From: DATFAS01 sp035254305
GTDB taxonomy: Bacteria; Bacillota; Bacilli; Aneurinibacillales; RAOX-1
Direction of reading: 5' to 3'
Length of the DNA: 15,812 bases
NCBI GenBank assembly: GCA_035254305.1
Contig: DATFAS010000203.1
Span: forward strand, 1 to 15,812
The notes under the pieces are model-generated. The model was not told the origin of the DNA. It did no database searches and saw nothing but the letters and a program-made list of their open reading frames with translations. Shown one piece after another: positions 7,635 through 13,981 of this stretch; position 1 is the first letter of the stretch, and the number at the start of each line of letters is the position of its first letter. The translations under genes and the position numbers were made by a program.

Positions 7635-8390
7635 ATGGCCATCACATATATATTCATTGTCATCTATGCTATGATTCTATCCTCTTTTCTTAATGTAGTG
7701 GCTATACGGATCCCGAAAGGGGAGTCTGTTGTATTTCCACCGTCACATTGTGTTCATTGTCATCACCGACTCTCCGTGCGTGATCTCCTGCCTATTTTTA
7801 GCTATTTGTTCCTTAAGGGAAAGTGTCGTTATTGTCGAGTGAGTATTACGCCACTCTATTTATTTGGTGAAATTACGACAACCTTTTTTCTAACGTTTAC
7901 GATCTGGAAAATTGGGTTTACAAGTGAGTTATGGATTGCAGTCCCACTCGTTTGCCTTTTGGCTATTATCACGATAAGCGATTTACTGTATCGGATTATT
8001 CCTAATAAGGTTAATTTCTTCTTCTTCTGCTATTTCCTCCTTATGCGCTTCTTCGTCCATCCCCTTCCTACTTATTATTATTGGCTAGGGATTTTATCGG
8101 GGGGAGGGGTGTTGTTTTTACTGGCTATTTTGAGTCGTGGAGGTATGGGTGGTGGAGATGTTAAGTTGATGGCCGTAGTAGGCATAGCTTTGGGCTGGAA
8201 ATTAACACTCTTCGCATTGTTCTTGGCATCCTTATTAGGTAGTATGATCGGAGTATTCCTTCTTGTTATAGGGGTTGTTAAGAGAAAACAACCGGTTCCA
8301 TTCGGGCCTTTTCTTGCAATTGGATCCTTTGCTTCCTATTTGTGGGGGAATGATTGGATTAATTGGTATATACATTACATTATGTTTTAA
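7635..8390 (+). CDS. pilD: Prepilin peptidase and N-methyltransferase PilD
   Basis: PilD is a membrane aspartic protease that removes class III leaders and methylates the new N-terminus of pilins. The 251-aa product has the full bifunctional form. The N-terminal domain carries two CxxC pairs (C39/C42 and C64/C67), known to bind zinc and to be needed for methylation. The A24 peptidase domain has catalytic Asp at D116 (ISDLLYRIIPN) and D175 in GGGDVKL. Six to eight hydrophobic helices are evident. The ribosome site (GGAAGG, from 7617) is loosely spaced from ATG 7635. It closes the type IV pilus operon and is expected to process both pilins in it. No clear terminator follows. Confidence 0.95.
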   Translation: MAITYIFIVIYAMILSSFLNVVAIRIPKGESVVFPPSHCVHCHHRLSVRDLLPIFSYLFLKGKCRYCRVSITPLYLFGEITTTFFLTFTIWKIGFTSELWIAVPLVCLLAIITISDLLYRIIPNKVNFFFFCYFLLMRFFVHPLPTYYYWLGILSGGGVLFLLAILSRGGMGGGDVKLMAVVGIALGWKLTLFALFLASLLGSMIGVFLLVIGVVKRKQPVPFGPFLAIGSFASYLWGNDWINWYIHYIMF

Positions 8391-8467
8391 TGAATTGACT
8401 GTTTACAATTGATGTAACTTTGCAACAAGTGAAACTATTTTTTCTCTGAATTTCGTAGTAGGGACTT

Positions 8468-8495
8468 TTGGTACAGACCTAGTATAACGTATAAT
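8468..8495 (+). promoter_or_regulatory. Candidate sigma-A promoter for the vWA surface protein gene
   Basis: TTGGTA (8468-8473), 16-base spacer and an exact TATAAT (8490-8495) lie 55 bases upstream of the GTG start. The 160-base gap after pilD and this promoter suggest that the gene is expressed independently of the pilus operon. The rest of the gap is AT-rich with no other clear element. Confidence 0.5.
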
Positions 8496-8550
8496 AGAAT
8501 TTGAGGAAGAAATATGATTTATTGCTAATTAGAAATAAGGGGGTGGAATA

Positions 8551-11500
8551 GTGAAAAGGAAGTTGGCTAGTTTACTGTGTTCCTTGCTTATGCTCACTAT
8601 GATTTTTCCTAATGCATGGATCACTCATTCGTTTGCCCTTAATAAGGCAGTATCCATAGATCAAGGAAATCAACTGAGTATGAAGGTGGGAGACACAATC
8701 ACATTAGATGCTACATCAACGGTAAATGGCACGCTTAAGTGGAATGTGTTGCAGGTAGGGAATGTAGTAAATCTAAGTAAGGTAGATCAGAACAGTGTTA
8801 AAGTAAAGGCCCTTGCACAAGGGATCGTTGTGGTAACTGTAAGGCATGATAATGGAATAAATACACCGGATGATACTTGTCTTATCACGATCGGGCCAGC
8901 TGCAGCCCCGTCTAGTGGAGATAGTACCCCAAGCTCAGGAGACAGTAGCTCAAGTTCAGGTGGTAGTTCAAGTAGTCCGTCAGCTTCACTTGATGCAACA
9001 GCCAAGCCCCAAACACCAGACCCTGGTACTCCGAACACTCAAACATTATCAAAATCCACCAGTGATCCAGTAGTGGGAAATTTAGAATTTACGCTTACCC
9101 CTCAAGGAACTGCTTCTGATGCGCAAAGAAAGCCAGTAGATGTAGTCTTTGTACTTGATGGATCTGGATCAATGGCATCCGATAATAAATGGTCATCGGC
9201 TTTATCAGCGATTAAAAATGCAATTGGGAAATTTAGCCCGACCATTCATGACAGACTAGGATTGGTTGTCTTTAACGATCGAATCATCAAAACAGAACAA
9301 CTTACTGATAATTTTACAACCATTAACCAGGATATCGCGAGTCTTCCAAACCCAAACAACGGGACTAATTATGCCATTGCATTACAAAATGCATTAGACC
9401 TTTTTGACAGTACCAGTGGGGACCGAAGAAGATACGTTATTTTTTTGACGGATGGGAAGCCCACCGTTTATACAACTAAAGAGGACGTGACTTATTCAAC
9501 GTGGTTTTCGACAACAACAATAAATACGGATGTGAAGTATCAAATTGCTGGTAGCTCAGCTCCCTTTACTTATCAGAAGTTGGCTTTAATAGGTGGTTAT
9601 TGGTTTCTTGTTGAAAGTAAAACATCCAATACCCCAACAGCAGTAGCGCAAAAAATCCAACAAAGTGGTTTTGATGTAGCAAGTTCACTTTCTGATGAGG
9701 GGGTAAATTTATTTTCTATTGGTGTAGGAAATAGTAACTCAGATTTAGATATGAATTATTTAAGTCAATTAACCGCTTTATCAACTGGGGGCAAATCCTT
9801 TCAAGCGAGTGATGCGTCAGCTATTGCAGATCAGTATAACCAAATTGTTAACGCGATTACCAATCCGACTCTATCGAATATTCAGCTTTCTGTTAAGCTG
9901 CCTGATAATGCAACAACGACAGCGGCACCAATAGTAAATATAAACAACCAAAATTATGTTCAAATGAATGTGGATCCAATTAAATACCCTTTAAGTATTT
10001 CAACGATTATGAAAGAGTTGTCCATACAATTCCCTGATGTAAAAAATTACACATTCGATGACATTAAGTTGACCTATCAATATTTTGATAACTCAACAGT
10101 TCAGAAGACGATTGTAAATTCTAGTAATCCAATTATATTTAAAGTACAGGGACCGGATACGAAGAGCTCCAATGCATTTTTAAGCAATCTTAATTTAAGT
10201 GAAGGTTCATTGAACCCACCATTTACTAAGTCTGTTAAAGACTATACGGTGACGGTTCAAGCCAATACGACTTCAATCACAGAAACACCAACAGTTGAAG
10301 ATACAGGTAAAGCAACAGTCACTGTTAATGGAGTCTCTGTTGTCAGTGGAGGGAATTCATCTCCAATAGATATCAGTGGCAGCCATCCTGTGATCAAAAC
10401 AATTGTTACAGCCGAAGACGGAACACAAACGAACCCGCCTTACACCGTGACAGTAAATCATAAGCCATCTGCTAATTCCATTCCAAATGTTGTTACGAAT
10501 GTTGGTGTTCAACAAACCATAGATTTAAGTGGGACTTTTGCAGATGCGGATGGAGATTCCTTGCAATTCTCTGTCAATGCTAATGATAGTTCAATTGCTC
10601 AGGTCAGCATCAGTGCAGGAAAGGTTGTAATAGATCCAATAGCTGCTGGTTCTACCTCGGTTACTGTTGCCGCTGATGATGGAAATGGAGGAACCGTGTT
10701 TGTAACGTTTACTGTGACGGTGAATTCACAATCAGGCAATGATTATTTAAGTAATTTAGTTATCGATGGGGGGACTTTATCACCAACCTTTAATAAGGAA
10801 ACCCAGACTTATACGGTTAACGTTCCGGGTTCTCTCACCACGACAACGGTCACACCAACTGTAGAAGATGTAGGAAAAGCAACGGTCAAGGTGGGAGAAA
10901 CCCCGGTAGGGAGTGGCACAGCATCAGGTCCAATCGATATAAGAGGAAGCCATCCAACTATTCTTGTTACGGTTACTGCAGAGAATGGTAGTTCTACGAA
11001 AGTTTATACCGTCCAAGTTAATCATCTCCCTGTGATAAACTCTATTTCAGATATGAGTACACTAATGGGTGTAGATAAGACGGTAGATGTAAGTGGAATT
11101 TATTCGGATGCCGATCATGATTCTGTTACATTAAATGTCCAATCATCCGATCCAACCATTGCTACGGCTAATTTGAGTGATGGAGTTATTACGTTAACAC
11201 CAGTCCAAGTAGGAACGACCACGATTACAGTTAAAGCAGATGATGGGGTTGGAGGAACAACACAAACAACATTTGGATTCACTGTAAAACCAGTACCACA
11301 ACCTGACTTCTCTCTAAGTCAAGTTGGGATCGTGGGAGATTATCTTTTAGTTCGCATTACACCGAACCAGGATACGATTATGGACGGTACTAGTGCAACT
11401 AGTACAAAGTACATCACCAAGTGGTATACAGGGGATGGAAATTGGATTCAAGGCCAAGGAGAATTTGCTACTGGGAAATTTGTAAATAGAACACTAAGTA

Positions 11501-12105
11501 GTACATTGGAAAAAAATATGGATGATAATGGAGTCATTCATTTTGTAACACCTCAAACTGTATCGATTAAAGCAGTGACATATGATGCAACCACTATGCA
11601 AGAAGTAACTTCAAATGAGAAACCGTTAGATGTTAACTTTAATAATGCGGCTTCAGATGAAAATGGTCCAAAACCTGATTCGAGTTGGTTTCATCCATAC
11701 ATTGATATCCTTGATTCTACAGAAGCGAAGGGGAATCGGGCTGTCAAGGTTGATATGTACTACAATTTAAATGTTCCGAAATCTGTGCGGCTTGATCCTA
11801 CTAATCCAAATGAGTTCAAACCAACCTTTGTGATTAAGGATCAATCTGGGAATACGGTTTTGACTGGTGATTTAGCTACAGATGGTGTAGTTAATTTAGC
11901 CGATCCCACCGGTGAAGTAAACATGGGTAAAAAATCAACACATACCATAAAGTACATCAAATCCTCAAGTGGATACACTGAATTATATAAAGCTCAGATT
12001 GAATTAAAGATGACCCTCACTACCGGAGATAATGAAGAATTACCACTTACATTCTACTCGGATCCCGAGGATATAAAAGTTATATCTAAAGAAGCTTTAC
12101 AGTAA
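8551..12105 (+). CDS. Secreted multidomain vWA protein with duplicated cadherin-like modules; candidate adhesin
   Basis: The 1184-aa product starts at GTG behind a strong site (AAGGGGGTGG, 8537-8546). Residues 1-29 are a signal peptide (basic start, hydrophobic core, cleavage after SFA). Domains in order: a Big_2-like Ig domain (about 46-114); a Ser/Pro-rich linker (117-165); a von Willebrand A domain (about 195-440) with complete MIDAS residues D203, S205, S207, T272 and D301; a beta-rich region (about 440-540); then two copies of a cadherin-like beta-sandwich plus Ig/cadherin-like pair (541-728 and 730-915); and an unrecognised C-terminal region (916-1184). There is no LPXTG motif, no terminal membrane anchor and no class III leader, so how it stays on the cell is unknown. 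An intact MIDAS predicts metal-dependent ligand binding. Its place between two pilus loci suggests a pilus-associated or surface adhesin; this is inference. Confidence 0.88.
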   Translation: MKRKLASLLCSLLMLTMIFPNAWITHSFALNKAVSIDQGNQLSMKVGDTITLDATSTVNGTLKWNVLQVGNVVNLSKVDQNSVKVKALAQGIVVVTVRHDNGINTPDDTCLITIGPAAAPSSGDSTPSSGDSSSSSGGSSSSPSASLDATAKPQTPDPGTPNTQTLSKSTSDPVVGNLEFTLTPQGTASDAQRKPVDVVFVLDGSGSMASDNKWSSALSAIKNAIGKFSPTIHDRLGLVVFNDRIIKTEQLTDNFTTINQDIASLPNPNNGTNYAIALQNALDLFDSTSGDRRRYVIFLTDGKPTVYTTKEDVTYSTWFSTTTINTDVKYQIAGSSAPFTYQKLALIGGYWFLVESKTSNTPTAVAQKIQQSGFDVASSLSDEGVNLFSIGVGNSNSDLDMNYLSQLTALSTGGKSFQASDASAIADQYNQIVNAITNPTLSNIQLSVKLPDNATTTAAPIVNINNQNYVQMNVDPIKYPLSISTIMKELSIQFPDVKNYTFDDIKLTYQYFDNSTVQKTIVNSSNPIIFKVQGPDTKSSNAFLSNLNLSEGSLNPPFTKSVKDYTVTVQANTTSITETPTVEDTGKATVTVNGVSVVSGGNSSPIDISGSHPVIKTIVTAEDGTQTNPPYTVTVNHKPSANSIPNVVTNVGVQQTIDLSGTFADADGDSLQFSVNANDSSIAQVSISAGKVVIDPIAAGSTSVTVAADDGNGGTVFVTFTVTVNSQSGNDYLSNLVIDGGTLSPTFNKETQTYTVNVPGSLTTTTVTPTVEDVGKATVKVGETPVGSGTASGPIDIRGSHPTILVTVTAENGSSTKVYTVQVNHLPVINSISDMSTLMGVDKTVDVSGIYSDADHDSVTLNVQSSDPTIATANLSDGVITLTPVQVGTTTITVKADDGVGGTTQTTFGFTVKPVPQPDFSLSQVGIVGDYLLVRITPNQDTIMDGTSATSTKYITKWYTGDGNWIQGQGEFATGKFVNRTLSSTLEKNMDDNGVIHFVTPQTVSIKAVTYDATTMQEVTSNEKPLDVNFNNAASDENGPKPDSSWFHPYIDILDSTEAKGNRAVKVDMYYNLNVPKSVRLDPTNPNEFKPTFVIKDQSGNTVLTGDLATDGVVNLADPTGEVNMGKKSTHTIKYIKSSSGYTELYKAQIELKMTLTTGDNEELPLTFYSDPEDIKVISKEALQ
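10171..11296 (+). repeat. Tandem duplication of a two-domain unit inside the vWA gene
   Basis: Residues 541-728 and 730-915 repeat the same layout. Each begins with an LSNL...GTL/GSL..PF/TF strand and shares TPTVED.GKATV, PIDI.GSHP and V.A.NG/DGT, ending in TV.VNH. A second domain follows with TVDVSG/TIDLSG, DADGDS/DADHDS, VTVAADDG/ITVKADDG and a final FTV. The protein copies are clearly homologous but DNA identity is only moderate, so the duplication is old. Confidence 0.85.
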
Positions 12106-12109
12106 GCAG

Positions 12110-12150
12110 AATACCCTATTCCGTATTTTTGACGGAATAGGGTATTTTTT
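12110..12150 (+). terminator. Strong intrinsic terminator after the vWA gene
   Basis: A perfect 15-bp stem (12110-12124 with 12132-12146), a 7-base loop and a T-run through 12150 lie just after the stop codon. It sits between convergent genes, and its T-run ends at the stop codon of the DUF192 gene. On the minus strand the following bases are not T-rich, so it looks mainly one-directional. Confidence 0.92.
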
Positions 12151-12491
12151 CACATCATCTCCACCCTATCCCCCACCTCCATCTCCACACCATGTCCAAC
12201 CGGCAGTTCAATCACATAATAGGCATTCTTCACCCTCGAACTTAATCGCCAAGGTTTTAGTGCCCTATCTACATGTAGGACAACTCCATTCCGATCAAGA
12301 AAATACACATCTAGGGAGAAGCACATGAAAAACATATGAACTTGATTGGTTCGGTTAAAGATCATCCCATACCTGCCTGGTGCTCTCCCCATAAAGCCGA
12401 GGAACCTCTGCCAAAAGGTAAACGCCGTCAATAATTCGATCGAATAGACCTGCTGTCCTACTTTCTTCTTATAAAAAAAAGTTCGAATCAC
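12150..12491 (-). CDS. DUF192 family protein
   Basis: The 113-aa product matches the DUF192 family (PF02643), small beta-rich proteins of unknown biochemical role. Visible signatures are the GFMGR turn, the VHMFFMCFSLDVYFLD core (family form VHTFGMRFPIDVVFLD), LKPWR and ELPVGHG. Many members are secreted, but this one has no signal peptide and is likely cytoplasmic. The start is a GTG preceded on the minus strand by GGAGGG with 8-base spacing; a nearby out-of-frame ATG meets a stop at once. It lies convergent to the vWA gene and divergent from the Flp locus. No functional link to pili can be shown, though DUF192 genes are often found near Tad loci in Bacilli as far as I recall (unverified). 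Confidence 0.85.
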   Translation of the reverse strand: MIRTFFYKKKVGQQVYSIELLTAFTFWQRFLGFMGRAPGRYGMIFNRTNQVHMFFMCFSLDVYFLDRNGVVLHVDRALKPWRLSSRVKNAYYVIELPVGHGVEMEVGDRVEMM

Positions 12492-12539
12492 CTGGACATC
12501 CCTCCATTCTTCCCAAAGACAGTGTAGTTGATTTCAGTC

Positions 12540-12548
12540 ATTTTATCA
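12540..12548 (-). promoter_or_regulatory. Candidate extended -10 promoter for the DUF192 gene
   Basis: On the minus strand TGATAAAAT forms an extended -10 (TG-n-TAAAAT) about 50 bases before the GTG start. No clear -35 is seen. The 12507-12648 gap otherwise contains AT-rich DNA with no gene in either strand. Confidence 0.3.
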
Positions 12549-12648
12549 CTATCGTTGGCCGAAATTAGTACTTTAGATACTTTGATTTCAAAGAATTTAC
12601 ACACAAATTTGGATATTACGGCTTATGTTAAGTATTTAGGATCAGGAG

Positions 12649-12654
12649 TATGAT
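12649..12654 (+). promoter_or_regulatory. Candidate -10 of the riboswitch-flp transcript
   Basis: TATGAT lies about 20 bases before the aptamer, the position expected if transcription starts just upstream of the riboswitch. The -35 region (around 12625-12630, ATGTTA) is weak, so an activator or different sigma factor is possible. Confidence 0.35.
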
Positions 12655-12670
12655 TTGGTTATAAACAACC

Positions 12671-12760
12671 GAAAAGGCAAACCTAGGGAAACCCAGGGAC
12701 GCAAAGCTATAGGGGCTAAAGCTATATAGAATATATAGCCATGCCAGCCAGTTGCCGAAG
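12671..12760 (+). promoter_or_regulatory. Cyclic-di-GMP class I (GEMM-I) riboswitch aptamer
   Basis: The RNA has the class I landmarks in order: GGCAAACC (12676-12683), a short hairpin with a GAAA tetraloop (12688-12691), the invariant GACGCAAAGC (12698-12707), a GGCUAA stretch (12714-12719), an 8-bp hairpin GCUAUAUA/UAUAUAGC with GAA loop (12721-12739), then AUGCCAGCCAGUUGCC (12741-12756). The closing stem pairs GGCAA 12676-12680 with UUGCC 12752-12756. By hand alignment to the Vibrio Vc2 RNA, the ligand-contact base equivalent to G20 is G12676. That favours c-di-GMP rather than the A20-type 3',3'-cGAMP sensors; the alignment is by eye. It lies in the leader of flp, ahead of a terminator, so it should adjust transcription of the Tad locus to c-di-GMP. 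Confidence 0.94.
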
Positions 12761-12783
12761 GAATAGTTCCAGCTACTAAGTGG

Positions 12784-12812
12784 ATGCTATCCTTTCTGGG
12801 TAGTATTTTTTT
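12784..12812 (+). terminator. Riboswitch expression platform: intrinsic terminator before flp
   Basis: A 9-bp stem including two G-U pairs (12784-12792 with 12798-12806), a 5-base loop and seven Ts (12806-12812) follows the aptamer. The left arm can instead pair with 12757-12766 (GAAGGAAUAG with CUAUCCUUU 12787-12795, one bulged A), giving a candidate antiterminator directly after the aptamer's closing stem. This shows control by transcription termination. Whether ligand turns the genes on or off cannot be decided by eye. Confidence 0.85.
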
Positions 12813-12832
12813 ATGGTTGTTAATCTAAAACC

Positions 12833-12840
12833 AAAGGTGG
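12833..12840 (+). promoter_or_regulatory. Ribosome binding site that sets the flp start
   Basis: AAAGGTGG lies eight bases before ATG 12849. The in-frame ATG at 12813 has only the terminator T-run upstream and no ribosome site, so it is rejected as a start. Confidence 0.8.
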
Positions 12841-12848
12841 GACTTAAA

Positions 12849-13046
12849 ATGGGTAATGTTCTCAAACGCTTAATCACAGAAGAGAAAGGCCAAGGATTAA
12901 CAGAGTATGCCCTTCTATTGGGGATCATTGCTGTGGCGATTGTAGGGATTTATGCACTAAATCTAGGGACGACGATTAGTAATAAATTTTCCGCTATTAA
13001 AGATTCTCTAACAGGTACCACACCTACAACACCTACAACTCCTTAA
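12849..13046 (+). CDS. flp: Flp-type (type IVb) pilin
   Basis: The 65-aa product is the structural subunit of the Tad pilus. The leader of 14 residues ends in G14; the mature protein begins QGLTEYALLLGIIAVAIVG, with the Flp-specific Glu at +5 and Tyr at +6 (E19, Y20) and a single hydrophobic helix. The processed pilin would be about 51 residues, normal for Flp. The C-terminus is an uncommon Thr-Pro tail (TGTTPTTPTTP), which could be flexible or glycosylated. It is the first gene after the c-di-GMP riboswitch and is directly followed by its own terminator. TadV, encoded next, is the likely leader peptidase. Confidence 0.95.
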   Translation: MGNVLKRLITEEKGQGLTEYALLLGIIAVAIVGIYALNLGTTISNKFSAIKDSLTGTTPTTPTTP

Positions 13047-13068
13047 AAAATTATAACAAACGGTAAGA

Positions 13069-13096
13069 AAAGCCCCGCCCTGCAGCGGGGTTTCTT
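13069..13096 (+). terminator. Intrinsic terminator between flp and tadV
   Basis: A GC-rich stem (CCCCGC 13073-13078 with GCGGGG 13085-13090, extended by A-T and G-T pairs on the outside) with a 6-base loop precedes TTTCTT. It lies 22 bases after the flp stop. Since the remaining Tad genes follow closely with no obvious new promoter, partial readthrough is likely, giving more flp than machinery mRNA. Confidence 0.8.
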
Positions 13097-13114
13097 CAAA
13101 GGGTGGTGGGAAGG

Positions 13115-13600
13115 ATGTTAGATTATTTCCTTATAATGATTTTAATCGTTTCATTTGTAACAGATATGCGCCATCGAAGGATCCTAAATAGTGTAACCCT
13201 TCCCGCCATGGGAATAGGGTTGGTCTATCATCTAATCGATTCTGGCTGGAATGGCTTGGTGTTTAGCGGAGAAGGATTATTGCTCGGAATGGGACTTTTG
13301 CTTATCCCTTTTCTCTTAGGGGGAATGGGGGCAGGAGATGTTAAGCTGTTGGCAGCAGTTGGTGCGATCAAAGGTGTAACCTTTGTCTTTTATGCTTTTA
13401 TCTTTACGAGTATAATCGGTGGGCTATTAGCAATTGCTATTCTGATTTATCAAAAAGAGTTGATTCCGGCTATGAAACGGATCTTCTTTGCATTAATACC
13501 CGGAACAGGGATCCAGCCATCTACGACTCAACTATCTATGCCCTACGGAGTAGCGATTGTGTTCGGTACATTGCTTACCTATAGCTGGAGTGGGTTGTGA
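13115..13600 (+). CDS. tadV: Flp prepilin peptidase TadV/CpaA (A24 family)
   Basis: This 161-aa polytopic membrane protease cleaves Flp and TadE-type leaders. Catalytic aspartates are D17 (VTDMRHRRILN) and D75 in GAGDVKL. Unlike PilD in this window it lacks the CxxC N-terminal methylase domain, the normal state for TadV/CpaA. The ATG at 13115 is preferred over the in-frame GTG at 13103, because AGGGTGG (13100-13106) then sits eight bases upstream. Its stop overlaps the tadE start (TGATG). Two A24 peptidases thus serve two pilus systems. Confidence 0.92.
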   Translation: MLDYFLIMILIVSFVTDMRHRRILNSVTLPAMGIGLVYHLIDSGWNGLVFSGEGLLLGMGLLLIPFLLGGMGAGDVKLLAAVGAIKGVTFVFYAFIFTSIIGGLLAIAILIYQKELIPAMKRIFFALIPGTGIQPSTTQLSMPYGVAIVFGTLLTYSWSGL

Positions 13601-13980
13601 TGCGTTCAGAAAAAGGGCAATCACTTGTAGAAATGGCATTGATCCTACCGATTCTGCTGCTGCTTCTTACTGGAATGTTGGATTTCGGAACATTGATTCA
13701 TGTTGAGCTAGTGATGGACCATGCGGGGCGAGAGGCGGCTAGAGCTGCAAGTGTGGGGAAGAATGACTTGGATATTAAGCAGCTGACCATGAACCAGGCG
13801 GCGGGGTTGGATATCACACAGTTAACTGTCATGATTGATCCTGATCCAACCAGTCGACAGCAAGGTACGTATGCTACAGTCACCCTTTCTTATCCGATTC
13901 ATTTCTTCACCCCAGTGATAGGGGCATTCTTTCCAAAGCCCTATGTTCTCCAAAATAAAACCGTAATGCGGGTTGAATAA
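13600..13980 (+). CDS. tadE: TadE-like pseudopilin
   Basis: The 126-aa product has the TadE signature: a short charged N-terminus ending EKG, predicted cleavage before QSLVE (Glu at +5), then a hydrophobic helix ALILPILLLLLTGMLDFG and the conserved HAGREAARAASVG region. In known Tad systems TadE is a minor pseudopilin cleaved by TadV and needed for pilus formation. ATG 13600 overlaps the tadV stop; GGAGTGG at 13587-13593 is six bases upstream. A GTG three bases earlier is less well spaced. No cysteine is present. Confidence 0.88.
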   Translation: MRSEKGQSLVEMALILPILLLLLTGMLDFGTLIHVELVMDHAGREAARAASVGKNDLDIKQLTMNQAAGLDITQLTVMIDPDPTSRQQGTYATVTLSYPIHFFTPVIGAFFPKPYVLQNKTVMRVE

Positions 13981-13981
13981 T

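Noticed and set aside
8403..8417. Short inverted repeat TTACA/TGTAA after pilD as a possible terminator
   Set aside because: Only five base pairs, AT-rich and without a following T-run.
8787..9073. Overlapping frames on both strands over the Ser-rich linker of the vWA gene
   Set aside because: They arise from the repetitive Ser/Gly/Pro codons of the linker and have no ribosome site or independent features.
12555..12565. GCCGAAAT resembling a sigma-D (flagellar) -10 element
   Set aside because: No TAAA -35 at the proper distance, and it lies about 100 bases before the riboswitch, too far for the expected transcript start.
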